64,000 bases of DNA. It comes from Bog-159 sp963738345. GTDB lineage: Bacteria; Acidobacteriota; Terriglobia; Bryobacterales; Bryobacteraceae. This document shows positions 8,657-18,151 of this stretch, piece after piece (positions within the stretch are counted from its first letter, which is position 1; each line of letters starts with the position of its first letter). The notes under the pieces are model-generated. The model was not told where the DNA came from and ran no database searches. It saw only the letters and a program-made list of their open reading frames with translations. A program made the translations under genes and the position numbers. The stretch is taken from assembly GCA_963738345.1 (NCBI GenBank), contig CAVTWI010000002.1, forward strand, positions 124,001-188,000, given 5' to 3'.

Positions 8657-9685
8657 ATGGCTTCAACTGAAGACGATAATGGAGCAAAGACTCCAACAGG
8701 TAAAGTAACGCCTCCGTCCCGGGCGGTCACGGCTGTGGCCGCTACCCGGGGAGGGGGCGGGCGCACACCCCCTCCGCCAGATCCGCCGGACTCGTCAGAC
8801 GACGGCGAAGACGGCATGCTGCGCATGTCTTTCCTGGAGCATCTTCAGGAACTGCGCTCGCGCATCATCAAAATGGTGATAGGCCTGCTGGTGGCCGGTG
8901 TAGTCAGCCTGACTTTCGTAAACCAGCTTTGGCGCGTGATTGCGGCGCCGGCGATTGAAGCATTAACCACCCTGGGGATTAAGCCGCCCACGTTGAAAGC
9001 CATCACCCCGATGGAACAGTTCAACGTGATCTGGGTGAAGCTGCCATTTCTGTGCGCGCTGTTCCTGGCTTCGCCGTGGGTGATTTACCAGGTGTGGGCG
9101 TTCATTTCTCCTGGACTATACAAGAAGGAACGGCGCTACGCGATACCTTTTATACTTTGCTCGGCGGGTTTATTCATTGGCGGCGGGGCGTTCGCTTATT
9201 TCGTGGCATTCCGATTCGCGCTGACGTTTTTGCTAGGCATCGGCATTGGGAACTCGGTCGATCCCATGATTTCGATCGATGAGTATTTCGATCTGTTCGT
9301 GAACGTAACGTTGGGCGTGGCATTGGTGTTCGAGATGCCCATCCTGATTTTCTTCCTCACGTTACTCAGGGTGGTCAGTCCGGCATTTCTGGTAAAGCAC
9401 AGCCGCTATGCAATTCTGGGGATCTTTATAATTGCGGCGATTGTGACGCCCACGCCGGACGCATTTAACATGTTGTTGTTCGCTCTGCCGATGTGTGTAC
9501 TCTTTTATGTAGGAGTCTTCGCCGGCTACTTATTAGTACTCAAACGTGAAGGTCGCCGCTTCCCATGGGGTAAAGTGTTAACTATCGTAGGTCTTGTTCT
9601 GATTGTCCTAGGTGCGATAGGATATTTTGCCGCGGTACACTATAAGTTGCATCCTGTGCCGCACTGGCCTTTCCTGGTACGCTGA
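8657..9685 (+). CDS. tatC: Sec-independent protein translocase TatC
   Basis: A 342-residue membrane protein with a Pro/Gly-rich cytoplasmic extension of ~55 residues that is longer than usual, then the TatC core: MSFLEHLQELRSRIIKM, a TPMEQFNV loop, WVIYQVWAFISPGLYKKERR, and six membrane segments including FEMPILIFFLTLLRVV and the AIVTPTPDAFNMLLFALPM segment. One extra hydrophobic helix is present at the C-terminus. It recognises twin-arginine signal peptides and forms the translocon with the preceding TatA/B. The pair is evidently co-transcribed. Confidence 0.95.
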   Translation: MASTEDDNGAKTPTGKVTPPSRAVTAVAATRGGGGRTPPPPDPPDSSDDGEDGMLRMSFLEHLQELRSRIIKMVIGLLVAGVVSLTFVNQLWRVIAAPAIEALTTLGIKPPTLKAITPMEQFNVIWVKLPFLCALFLASPWVIYQVWAFISPGLYKKERRYAIPFILCSAGLFIGGGAFAYFVAFRFALTFLLGIGIGNSVDPMISIDEYFDLFVNVTLGVALVFEMPILIFFLTLLRVVSPAFLVKHSRYAILGIFIIAAIVTPTPDAFNMLLFALPMCVLFYVGVFAGYLLVLKREGRRFPWGKVLTIVGLVLIVLGAIGYFAAVHYKLHPVPHWPFLVR

Positions 9686-9740
9686 CAGGGCCACGCGGTA
9701 TAAGTGATGACGCGGCGGAGGCCGTGCTCAAACTGTTGCG

Positions 9741-9950
9741 ATGGACCTGAACAAAGCAATTCGGGAGTTACACGAGGAACTAAACAAGCTGAATGAGGTT
9801 ATCGCCTCGTTAGAACAGTTTGAGAGTACTGGTACTTTACCGGCACCCCGCCGGCGCGGTCGTAAGTCGATGGCCGAGCAGGAGCGCAAGGTAGTTTCCG
9901 AGCGTATGAAGAAATACTGGGCTAGCCAGCGAACCGGAGTAGACGGTTGA
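9741..9950 (+). CDS. small coiled-coil basic protein
   Basis: A 69-residue protein 55 bp downstream of tatC. The N-terminal 30 residues form a predicted amphipathic coiled coil (AIRELHEELNKLNEVIASLE), followed by a linker and a basic patch PAPRRRGRKSM that resembles an AT-hook, then a charged helix ending near KYWASQR. The family and function are not recognised. Composition matches the neighbours, and the stop lies 1 bp from the convergent methyltransferase stop. DNA binding is only a guess from the RRRGRK patch. Confidence 0.6.
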   Translation: MDLNKAIRELHEELNKLNEVIASLEQFESTGTLPAPRRRGRKSMAEQERKVVSERMKKYWASQRTGVDG

Positions 9951-9951
9951 A

Positions 9952-10740
9952 TTAGCTGGCTTTCGGGGCCTTTATCAAGCGCGTGACTCTGGTCCGTAAT
10001 TTCCGGTAAGCCACTCTCAGTAAATACTCCCGATGCTGCCGCCAGGCAGGCGAAAGCAACTTAGGGTTGAAGTACCATAACCAGAAGTACTGACTGCCGG
10101 CACCGTAGCTATAGCGCATCTCAAAGTCACATCGCAGGGCCATGTCACGAGCTTCCTGCTCGGAAAATGTAACACCGAGCCAAGTATCATCGGGCGGATT
10201 ATCTATTGTTTCTCCGCCTTGGATTTGAAACTTAAATAACCCACCCGGGCGCAATCGGCGGCGTACTGACATAACGTAACTTTCGATAACTTCCCGGCTG
10301 GGAACATGCTGAAAGACGATCGACGAGAATGCGAAATCGAAGCGGGTGTCGCCGAGGATGCTTAGATCCTTACCGTTGTTCTGAAAGATGTGGACATTTG
10401 CGACGCCAGACAGCGCTTCTTTCGCTTGGCGAACCATTTCGCCACTGATATCGACGCCATAGACTTCGCCGAAGATTTGCGCCAAGGCACGCGTGACACG
10501 TCCGGCGCCGCAGCCGATTTCGAGGACGCGCATCTGCTTCGGGTCTTTGCCTTGGCAGATGTTGATCATGTCGGTCAGGATTTCTTCGGAAACGGTACGT
10601 TCGCCGGAACGGAAGAAGTCAGCGTCGGTCCAATCCTGCCTTTCCGTGTTGACGTAAAAGCGCGCATTCTCGCGCGCCCGGTCGTCCCACTCGCGCTGCA
10701 TTTTCTCCAGTTGTCCGGTTAGATCCCGTTCGGCCATCAT
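9952..10740 (-). CDS. class I SAM-dependent methyltransferase
   Basis: A 262-residue Rossmann-fold methyltransferase. Motif I is VLEIGCGAGRVTRAL near residue 73, the acidic SAM ribose ligand is in YGVDISGEM, and the post-core motif is RRRLRPGGLFKFQIQGG. The C-terminal third is basic and aromatic with no recognised domain. It ends 1 bp from the convergent small protein and is divergent from the tRNA-Ala gene. Substrate unknown. Confidence 0.85.
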   Translation of the reverse strand: MMAERDLTGQLEKMQREWDDRARENARFYVNTERQDWTDADFFRSGERTVSEEILTDMINICQGKDPKQMRVLEIGCGAGRVTRALAQIFGEVYGVDISGEMVRQAKEALSGVANVHIFQNNGKDLSILGDTRFDFAFSSIVFQHVPSREVIESYVMSVRRRLRPGGLFKFQIQGGETIDNPPDDTWLGVTFSEQEARDMALRCDFEMRYSYGAGSQYFWLWYFNPKLLSPAWRQHREYLLRVAYRKLRTRVTRLIKAPKAS

Positions 10741-10772
10741 GATATATTGTAGTTGTCTTGTCCGATCCGCGT

Positions 10773-10848
10773 GGGCGACTAGCTCAGCTGGGAGAGCGCT
10801 GCGTTCGCAATGCAGAGGTCGGGGGTTCGATCCCCCCGTCGTCCACCA
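10773..10848 (+). tRNA. tRNA-Ala (anticodon CGC)
   Basis: The cloverleaf folds cleanly. The acceptor stem GGGCGAC/GTCGTCC contains the G3:U70 wobble that defines alanine tRNAs, the D arm is CTAGCTCAGCTGGGAGAGC, the anticodon loop is TTCGCAA (CGC), the T arm contains GGTTCGATCC, and CCA is encoded at the 3' end. Confidence 0.95.
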
Positions 10849-10902
10849 AATCCTTCCACGTTAAACTCAAATTTAGATTCCAAACAGATTCAAAGCTGGC
10901 GT

Positions 10903-11592
10903 ATGAAATCGGCTGCGGCGCTGGTCTTATTCGATATTGACGGCACCCTGGTGCGGCGGGCGGGTCCGCATCACCGGCAGGCGCTGGTGGACGCCGTCCG
11001 CCAAGTGACCGGCCTCGAAACCAGCACCGATCATATCCCGGTGCACGGCATGCTCGATCCGGACATCCTGAGCCGTATGATGCAGGATGCGGGCGCGTCG
11101 CAGGCCGCGGTGAAGCGCGCTATGCCGGAGATCATACGCCACGCGCAACGGATCTATGTCAGCAGCGTTCCGAATTTACAGCGCAAGACGTGCCCGGGCG
11201 TGCGCCATCTGCTGCGCCGTCTGGCGAAAGAAGGCGTAGTGCTCGGGCTGGTGACCGGCAACCTGACCCGTATCGGATGGCGGAAGTTGGAGCGCGCCGG
11301 GTTGAAGGAGTATTTTCGTTTCGGATCGTTTGGAGAGATGGCCAAGGACCGCACGGGTTTGGCACGCCTGGCGATCCGGCGGGCACGGGCCGAAGGCTGG
11401 ATCGCGAAGGACGCTCTGATTGCGCTGGTGGGCGACGCGCCGAGCGATATCAAGGCGGCGCAAGGCAACGGCATTATTTCGATCGCGGTACACACCGGGA
11501 TCTCGACGCGCGAGGAACTGCGCGGGTATGGGCCCGATTTCCTGCTGGAAGATTTGCGGGGCTTGACGCTGGATCGAATCGCCCGACGCTAG
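10903..11592 (+). CDS. HAD-superfamily phosphohydrolase
   Basis: A 229-residue HAD hydrolase with all core motifs: LFDIDGTL (nucleophile Asp), LVTGNLTRIG (motif II Thr), Lys in the EMAKDR region, and GDAPSDIKAAQGN (motif IV acids). The cap is helical as in phosphoglycolate-phosphatase-like members. The ATG at 10903 is chosen because it immediately precedes the domain; the frame continues upstream into the tRNA. It sits 55 bp after tRNA-Ala and overlaps the convergent aldolase gene by 4 bp. Substrate not deducible. Confidence 0.85.
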   Translation: MKSAAALVLFDIDGTLVRRAGPHHRQALVDAVRQVTGLETSTDHIPVHGMLDPDILSRMMQDAGASQAAVKRAMPEIIRHAQRIYVSSVPNLQRKTCPGVRHLLRRLAKEGVVLGLVTGNLTRIGWRKLERAGLKEYFRFGSFGEMAKDRTGLARLAIRRARAEGWIAKDALIALVGDAPSDIKAAQGNGIISIAVHTGISTREELRGYGPDFLLEDLRGLTLDRIARR

Positions 11593-12392
11593 TAGAGAGC
11601 CTGCACCGCAGGGCCCCGGCCCGCCGTGCCGAATGGCTCCAGATAGCGCTTACCGGCCGTGCCCATCAGGCCTAGATCGGTGGGCCCCTGGAACAGCCGG
11701 AAGCCTTGCTCCATGTAGTTTTTGCGCGAGTTCCGGGGTGGCGGCGGGACGGCCCAGGAACTTGCCGTGTTGCTTGCCGGCTTCGACGATGCGCGCGATG
11801 GCGGCTTCCAGTTTGGGGTCGTCCTGTTTGCCGCGTAGCCCCAACGAGAATGACAGATCGTTGGTGCCGATGAACAGGACATCCACGCCGGGGGTGGCGG
11901 CAATCTCATCGATGCGTTCGACGGCGCGGGCCTCTTCGATGATGATGATGACCATCACGTTGGCGTCGGCCGAATCATGATAGCCGGCATCGCCCGCCGG
12001 CCAGGTGGTGCGCGCCAGCACAGGGCCCGATCCGCGCCTGCCGGCCGGTGGATACTTGCACGCGGCGGCGGCTTGGGCGGCCAGTTCGGGGGTACTGCTG
12101 AAGGGGAACATGACGCCGGTCACGCCCGCATCGAGCACACGCTTGGCGGTCCACAATTCATTCACGGGGACGCGCGCGAAGGTCATGGCGGGCAGGCCGC
12201 GGGTGGCTAGCACCATGTTGCGCAGAGTTTCGAGGGTGATGGGGGAATGCTCCATCTCGACCCACAGAAAGTCAAAGCCCAGGTGGCGCAATGGGCGGCC
12301 ACATCGGGACTGGCAACTGTAATGGTGGCGGCCACTACCGGCAGCCCTTCACGCAATCGTTTTCTAACGGGATTTTCCCAATTCGTATTCAT
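11589..12392 (-). CDS. HpcH/HpaI aldolase family protein (two frameshifts)
   Basis: The translation is split over three frames but reconstructs one ~265-residue class II aldolase: MNTNWENPVRKRLREGLPVV, then LGFDFLWVEMEHSPITLET, LWTAKRVLDAGVTGVMFPF and GVDVLFIGTNDLSFSLG, ending with YLEPFGTAGRG. These are the metal/substrate motifs of 2,4-dihydroxyhept-2-enedioate and related 2-keto-3-deoxy-acid aldolases. Breaks lie near 12288 (one base missing) and at a run of five T at 11719-11723 (one extra). The start ATG at 12392 overlaps the upstream glycoside-hydrolase stop (ATGA), so translational coupling and a joint role in sugar-acid breakdown are likely. Confidence 0.75.
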
Positions 12393-14654
12393 TTTTTCAT
12401 TAACCAGACTTCCGCTACTTCGCAGCCGCGGCCGTTCCCGCCCAAGCCCGCTTCGCGATACCACGAGAGTTCCAGATCGCCATGGGCGGTGGCCTCGCGG
12501 GGGACGTCGAATTCGACCGGCCGCACGGGCTGCGGCTTCAACATCAACGGATGCACTTCGCGTGCTCCGGCCATCAGGCGGATCTTGCGGCCCGGACTGT
12601 CGCCCGCGTACACCACGCGCAGGCGATACTGCGCCGAAGCATCGAGACCGGAGTAGTGCATCTGTAAAGGTTCATCGTAAAACGATTCCGCATAGGTCCA
12701 CCAGGAGCGGGGCCAGTGCGCATGATATTCCAGGCTGGCGCTGCCGCGAACGAGGTGGGGCTGGCGCGAGGGATCGCCCAAATCGTCATAGAAACCGCCG
12801 GGGCCGGGATCGGTCCACGCGAGGATGCGGTCGATTTCGGCGGGGTCGCCATGGGCTTCGGCGAAGCGGCGCTCCAGCCACAGGCGATTGTTCAGGGGCA
12901 CATCGAGGGTATCGAGACTGGCGCCGCGATCGACGCCGATGGCTTGGTAGCGGGGCACGCTCAGTTGCATGCCGATGCTTTGGAACAGCGCTTCGGCCAA
13001 TTCGAAGATACGCGCGCGCCACTGCGGGGCGGCGGGCTGAGTGACGGCGCGATCGAGGATGGCGGCTGCGGCGCCGGTATCGTGCGTGTCGCGGAGTTTG
13101 CGCAGAGCTTCGTCTTCGAGAGCGTTTTCATGCAGCAGGCGCTTGCGGGTATAGGCATCGTAATAAGCGCGGTAGAGCGCCTGTTGGAAGCGCCAGTTGC
13201 GCAGCACGGCGGGCGGAGCGGCATGTTCCATCGCCTGGAATTGCGCGAAGCGTGCCGTCGACGCCGGCATTCGACGCTAGCGGGCCGTGCCAGTTGCGCT
13301 CCAGGCCCAGCAGGCCTTGCGGCGAAAGTTTCGCTGAACGGGTCGCCGATGAAGTAGCGGCTGTACTGGCGCAGAATCCCGGCGACGTCCTGGTCCGGAT
13401 TCCAACGCCAGCCCGCTCCAGACGAATTTGTTGACATCGTCGTTGGAGCCTTCGGAGTAACTGATGAAGCCGATGGTGGGCGGCTGAAAGGCGCGGAAGA
13501 TGCGGCGCCTCTTCGAGAGGCCGCGGATTGATGCTTTCGCGGCCTTCGGTGACGCGCCCAGGCGGGGTCCCAATCGGGCACCGGGAACTGGCACTGAATG
13601 TTGTGGGTGATGTCGGGATAGTGGCGGATGGGATAGCGGGCGGGCACGGCGGCGCGCAGGGCGGGCAGCGACATGCGGTTCTGCGGTCCGAAAACGACGC
13701 CGGTCAGCCAGGCGGGCTGCTGGTCGCGCAGGATGGCGAGGAATTCATCGAGCCATGCCTGGTTGAAGCTTTGCGGCGAAACCCACATTTGGGCGCGCGG
13801 ATGATAGCGATGCAGAACCTCAGTTTCTTTTGCCGAGCAGCGTCCATCAGCGGCCCGGGCGCGGTGTGGCCGGGATCGCCGCCGGGCACGAAAACGGCAT
13901 CGACGCGAGGCAACTGGCGGAACACGTCGCCCCATTCGTGCAGTGCGGATGCGACGGTGGCGGGGTCGGTGTAATCGTGGTCCATGGCGGGATACCAGAT
14001 CCAGACATCCAGGCCGTAGGCGTCGAGCACGCGCGAGAGTTCGACCATCATGCGCATGGGCGGCAGTGGGAAATGCGGGCTGTCGGCGGCATCGTCGGAG
14101 CGCGGGCGGGATGAGTTCGACGGCGTTGCTGCCGAAGACGGCGAGATCGCGGATATATTGTTCGAAGACGCGGCACGGACCAGGCGTCGTAAGTATTGGA
14201 TTTCGGGCGGTAGCCCAGTTGGTGTCCGCGCAGGGCGTAGCGCGGGGCGCTGGTTTCGGCGAAGCCATCGGGCAGTTGGATGGAACCGCGGGCGATGCGC
14301 AACTCGCGCAGCAGGCGGCCGATTCCGAATAGGACGCCGCGCGCGTCGTTGCCTTCTAGGTTACGCCGATGGTTACGCCGCGCGGCGATGTGTGGATGGT
14401 GTAGCCTTCGCGGGGTCCGGCGCCGCGTGCGGATCTGGATGGCGACGGGGCTTTGGGCGGGCGCGGATTCCCAGCGGACGCCGGAGCGCTTGTCGACTTC
14501 CTCGACCAGCATGGTGACGGCTTTGGCTTGCGGACGGGGAAAATGCAGGCGGCGTGACGATGGTGGCATGGGTGAGATCGAGGGTAAAGGCGGGCGCGGC
14601 TAAGGCGGCGAGGACGATGGGTATGGCGCGGAGCACGAACCAAATAAATAGCAC
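12389..14654 (-). CDS. secreted glycoside hydrolase with GH20b-like N-domain (about nine frameshifts)
   Basis: At least nine indels scatter the reading through all three frames, yet consecutive segments make one ~750-residue protein. A signal peptide (AIPIVLAALAAPAF) is followed by KAVTMLVEEVDKRSGVRW and GVLFGIGRLLRELR (GH20/GH67-type N-domain), RGHQLGYRPKSNTYDAW, VELSRVLDAYGLDVWIWYPA, DAVFVPGGDPGHT, YPDITHNIQCQFPVPDWDPA and FISYSEGSNDDVNKFVW. The last ~290 residues (12389-13270) are intact and end in a beta-rich domain. The likely start is GTG at 14654 or 14636. It is translationally coupled to the aldolase. The exact GH family is uncertain; an alpha-glucuronidase-like enzyme is a reasonable guess. 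Confidence 0.6.
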
Positions 14655-14712
14655 ATCGCCCGCCTCGCACGCCCGGCGGGTTCGCGCGCCACGATGTTAG
14701 ATTGAAATAAGA

Positions 14713-15277
14713 ATGCGAGTGCGTTGGATTCACGCGTTATGGTTGGCGACGGCCCTGATTGCGCCCCTCGGCGCGCAGGACAAAGGGATCGAGACCGATT
14801 GGGACATCCGCCCGGTGCTGAAGGATATCGCCGCGCATGCGCAGCGTATGGGGCCCGATCCTGGACCAGATCGACGCCAAGGAAATGGTGAAGAACGGGG
14901 TGCCCGATACTTACATTACGCAGCTTGAGGCTAGTAAGGTGCAGGCAAAAGCCCTGGCGACGGAAGCGCTGGCGCTATCTAATGCGCCGGAGAAACTGTC
15001 GGCCGACCTGGTTACGTTTTTCCGCATGCAGTCGCTCGAAAAGACGCTGCTATCGATTGAAGAAGGGATTCGAAAATATTGGAATCCGGCGGTGGCGGAC
15101 TTGCTGAATAGCCAGATGGCGGAGAACGGGGCGAATCGCGAGCATTTCCAACGCTACATTCTGGATCTTGCGGCCACGCACGAACAGGAGTGCGCCGTGA
15201 TGGATCACGAAGCGCAACGCTGCCGCGGCATCCTGGCCAAGCAACCCGGCGCGGCGTCCAAAACGGAGAAAAAGTAG
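14713..15277 (+). CDS. exported helical protein of unknown function (one frameshift)
   Basis: The gene opens with ATG at 14713 and a signal peptide (WLATALIAPLGAQ), then DIRPVLKDIAAHAQRM. A break near 14850 shifts to the frame reading PILDQIDAKEMVKNGVPDTY. The rest is alpha-helical and polar, with a single short C-terminal region containing two Cys (EQECAVMDHEAQRCRG), ending KTEKK. Total ~187 residues. No family recognised. It is 2 bp upstream of the Cys-rich/Pro-Glu protein and likely co-transcribed. Confidence 0.6.
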
Positions 15278-15279
15278 GC

Positions 15280-15714
15280 ATGCCGTTCCATTGTTCTATC
15301 TGCAGTGAAGAATCCACGCGGATATGCGTGTGGTGTACGAAAGACACTTGCGCCAATCATTTATGCTCGAAGTGCGGGCGCTGCAGCGATTGCTGTGAAT
15401 GCGAAGTGCCGCTGGACGAGCCTATGCATAGCGTTCCGATGGTGCACGAACCGGTACCCGCTACCGAACCCGAGGCTCCGGTGGCTGCGGCGCCGGCGGT
15501 CGACGAGCCTGAACCCGACCATCTGCCCGAACCTTTGCAGGAGCCCGATCCAGTGCACGAACCTCCACCGCCGGTACACGAGCCGACTCCCATGCCGGGC
15601 GAACCCGATCCTCCGATTCAGGAGCCTACGCCGATGCCGGGCGAGCCTGCGCCTCCGGTGCAGGAACCGGAGCCGGAACCATCGGCGGGCGCGGAACCGA
15701 ATCTGATAGCTTGA
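15280..15714 (+). CDS. Cys-rich zinc-finger-like protein with Pro-Glu repeat tail
   Basis: A 144-residue protein in two parts. Residues 1-45 have eleven Cys and a His in closely spaced CxxC-like pairs (HCSICSEE, CVWCTKDTC, HLCSKCGRCSDCCECE), a probable zinc-binding module resembling a B-box or small treble clef. From ~48 on it is almost only Pro, Glu, Val, Asp and Ala, with repeats such as VHEPTPMPGEPDPP and IQEPTPMPGEPAPP (13-14 residue period), giving an extended acidic polyproline-like tail. The frame is open upstream, but the ATG at 15280 is right at the Cys module, 2 bp after the previous stop. Family and function unknown. Confidence 0.6.
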   Translation: MPFHCSICSEESTRICVWCTKDTCANHLCSKCGRCSDCCECEVPLDEPMHSVPMVHEPVPATEPEAPVAAAPAVDEPEPDHLPEPLQEPDPVHEPPPPVHEPTPMPGEPDPPIQEPTPMPGEPAPPVQEPEPEPSAGAEPNLIA

Positions 15715-15717
15715 AGC

Positions 15718-17133
15718 ATGCGCATCCTCACGCTGCCTGCGGCCTGCCTCTTCGCTGCGGCACTTGGGCCGGCGTCTGCGGCCGAGGGAACGTTCAGCGT
15801 TAAAGACTATGGCGCGATGGGCCGCAAGACTTCGGATGCGCGCCCTGCGATACAGAAAGCGATCGATGCAGCGGGCGCGGCGGGGGGCGGAACTGTTTAC
15901 CTGCCGGCCGGCGAATATACCTCAGGCACGCTGCACTTGCGCAGCCACGTGCGGATCTTGATCGACTCCGGCGCCACGCTGTTCGCATCGCTCGACAGCA
16001 AGGCATTCGATAAAGCCGCCCTGTTTTACGGCGAGGGCGTGGACAACATCAGCCTTGAAGGGCGCGGGACGGTCGACGGCCAAGCGGCTTATCAGTGGCT
16101 ACCGAACGGCGATTTCGACGATGCTTATATTCGCGAGAATATGCTGCTGGCGAAAGCCCTGGGCAAGCCGCTGATGCGTTCGTTCCCGGCGGGCTTTCCC
16201 ACGGAAAAGATGTACCCGCACCTGGTGCTGCTGCTGCGCTGCAAAGATGTGCGCATCGCGGGATTGTCGTTCATCCGTTCGCGAAGCTGGACCATCAATC
16301 CGTACGCCTGCGAACGGCTGACCATCGACGGCGTTTACATTCAGTCGAGTTTAAAGGAAGCGGTTTGGGCCGACGGCATCGATCCCGACGGCTGCAAAGA
16401 CGTGCATATCGCCAACAGCACCATCGAGACCGGCGACGATGCCATCGTGTTCTATTCCTCGGATATCTGGGGACCGGCGCTGCCTTGCGAAAATATCACG
16501 GTCACCAATTGCCGCCTGTCGTCGGCCTCGAGCGCCATCAAGTTTTGCGACGGCAATATGAATTGCATCCGGCACGTGACCATTGATAATACGGTGATCA
16601 CGGATTCGAACCGCGGCATCGCGTTCATGGTATTCGATGGCGGCTATGTGAGCGACGTGGTGCTATCGAACCTAACGATCGATTGCCGACGCCACGATTG
16701 GTTTTGGTGGGGCGATGGCGACCCCATCCACTTCAACATCAAGCGGCGGAGCGAGGTGGACGGTACAGCGCGCGCCCATGAGCCGCCGGCCGGTGCGATC
16801 CGGAACGTGCTGATCCACAATGTGGTCGCGCACGGCAAGGGTACGTCGATGATCCACGGCCACCCGGATAGCTGGCTCGACGGCGTGAGCCTCAGCAATA
16901 TCAAGCTATTCGTGTCGAACGATCCGGATTCACCGCTGCAGAAGACGGTGGACGGGCTGCAGGTGCGCTGGGCGCGCCACTTGCAGCTCAAAGACGTCGA
17001 AGTCATTTGGGACAAACCGGCCTCGACGAAGTGGCGCAATGCGCTGAGCCTGGAAGATGCCGAGGATGTGGAACTCAGCGATTTCCGGGGGAAACCGGTG
17101 GTTTCGAGCAACGTCGTGGGCCTGCGGCAGTGA
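15718..17133 (+). CDS. glycoside hydrolase family 28 (polygalacturonase-like)
   Basis: A 471-residue secreted protein (signal peptide ending ASAAEG). The N-terminus FSVKDYGAMGRKTSDARPAI followed by AGGGTVYLPAGEY is the Pectate_lyase_3/GH28 start. The right-handed parallel beta-helix carries WADGIDPDGC and TGDDAIVF with the catalytic Asp residues of GH28 (DGID and GDD). The usual HG and RIK motifs are altered or unclear, as in rhamnogalacturonan- or xylogalacturonan-active members. It starts 3 bp after the Cys-rich gene. It probably hydrolyses plant pectic polymers in the periplasm or outside the cell. Confidence 0.9.
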   Translation: MRILTLPAACLFAAALGPASAAEGTFSVKDYGAMGRKTSDARPAIQKAIDAAGAAGGGTVYLPAGEYTSGTLHLRSHVRILIDSGATLFASLDSKAFDKAALFYGEGVDNISLEGRGTVDGQAAYQWLPNGDFDDAYIRENMLLAKALGKPLMRSFPAGFPTEKMYPHLVLLLRCKDVRIAGLSFIRSRSWTINPYACERLTIDGVYIQSSLKEAVWADGIDPDGCKDVHIANSTIETGDDAIVFYSSDIWGPALPCENITVTNCRLSSASSAIKFCDGNMNCIRHVTIDNTVITDSNRGIAFMVFDGGYVSDVVLSNLTIDCRRHDWFWWGDGDPIHFNIKRRSEVDGTARAHEPPAGAIRNVLIHNVVAHGKGTSMIHGHPDSWLDGVSLSNIKLFVSNDPDSPLQKTVDGLQVRWARHLQLKDVEVIWDKPASTKWRNALSLEDAEDVELSDFRGKPVVSSNVVGLRQ

Positions 17134-17577
17134 GGAAACTGGACAAACAAAGCCGATTGAAAATCTCGGGGTTGGCGCGCCGGGCGATTGGGCAAATTTG
17201 GGCAGTTTTTTGCGGTTCCGCCGGGGGTGACAAAGTTGGGCAAACAAAGCCAATCGAAAAACTGTGGGACAGCGGTTTGCTGGATCGGGTGATTGGGCAA
17301 AAACACCTTGATCGTCTCTCGCGCAACTTTCGGTTGGTGGATACGGGCGGCACGTCGATCAGGAGCGAGAAGACGACGTGTAAAGGGTGTCATCCTGACA
17401 GGTTGTGCGTACTCCACTGAGAAGACTGAACCCGATCCCATCGCACCGCTAAATTCAACCCGACGCAATGGCTGTTTTTCGTGTGCCCCGCGTCAACGTG
17501 GGTATTTCTATGGCACGAATACTTGGTCTGATCGTACGATTCGGCCGTACCTGGCTCGAACGCGTATACAAGGGCCC
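17134..17577. repeat. intergenic region with imperfect direct repeats
   Basis: A 444-bp gap with no credible gene. CAAACAAAGCCGATTGAAAA at 17144 recurs as CAAACAAAGCCAATCGAAAA at 17241 (97 bp apart, two differences), and GCGATTGGGCAAA at 17184 recurs as GTGATTGGGCAAA at 17289. The two units thus form a diverged tandem duplication of about 100 bp. The remaining ~270 bp show nothing recognisable. Confidence 0.55.
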
Positions 17578-18147
17578 CTAAGGAGAGGGAGCGTCCGGGT
17601 CAGCCAAGGTGGGTCTCGGCTTCGGCTTTTGGCCGGCTTTTTGACCCTGCTTCTTCTCCCGAGTCGGAATCATGGCCATTAGGAAATCTTTGGCGGCTTG
17701 TTCTTCCCGAACGGTCTGCCAGCTCTTGAAGGCATCTTCTACGGCCTCGATTGCCAATGAGACTTGACCCGGCTGCCATTCCTTGAGCAGGTTGTAGTCG
17801 GCGTCGGTACGGTTCTGTTGCGCTTGGGAAAAGGTATCAGCGACGTTGTGGAGATGATATTGAACCGTACGCTCGGGATCATCCGGCGGCGTCGGATGGA
17901 ATTGGTTCTTGATTCTCTCCACCGTGTTCTCACACACATGCTTCATCGGGCCGTGGTCGAACAGGCGCCCGAGCGCGGAGCGGAATCGCGGATCGGAGCA
18001 ATGAGCGACCGCGTCGGCAATCAGCAAATGGAACAGGGCGTAGTAGGCGCTGGAGAGTGCTCGCCGTAAACTTGGCTGATGGGCCTCATTGGGATAAGCA
18101 TCGGCCATTTGCTTTGCGTATTGCAGCAGATCGTCCGGGTAGCCCAT
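17578..18147 (-). CDS. HEPN-domain-like protein
   Basis: A 189-residue helical protein. The segment LRRALSSAYYALFHLLIADA near residue 27 is the hallmark first helix of HEPN-family proteins, and RLFDHGPMKHV follows ~30 residues later, giving candidate Arg/His residues for a HEPN RNase site. The C-terminus is basic and Pro-rich (KKQGQKAGQKPKPRP). The frame continues upstream, but the ATG at 18147 starts 4 bp after the stop of the partner gene and at the beginning of the homologous region. The pairing resembles two-gene toxin/antitoxin or nucleic-acid-sensing modules; the activity is inferred. Confidence 0.65.
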   Translation of the reverse strand: MGYPDDLLQYAKQMADAYPNEAHQPSLRRALSSAYYALFHLLIADAVAHCSDPRFRSALGRLFDHGPMKHVCENTVERIKNQFHPTPPDDPERTVQYHLHNVADTFSQAQQNRTDADYNLLKEWQPGQVSLAIEAVEDAFKSWQTVREEQAAKDFLMAMIPTREKKQGQKAGQKPKPRPTLADPDAPSP

Positions 18148-18151
18148 TCGA

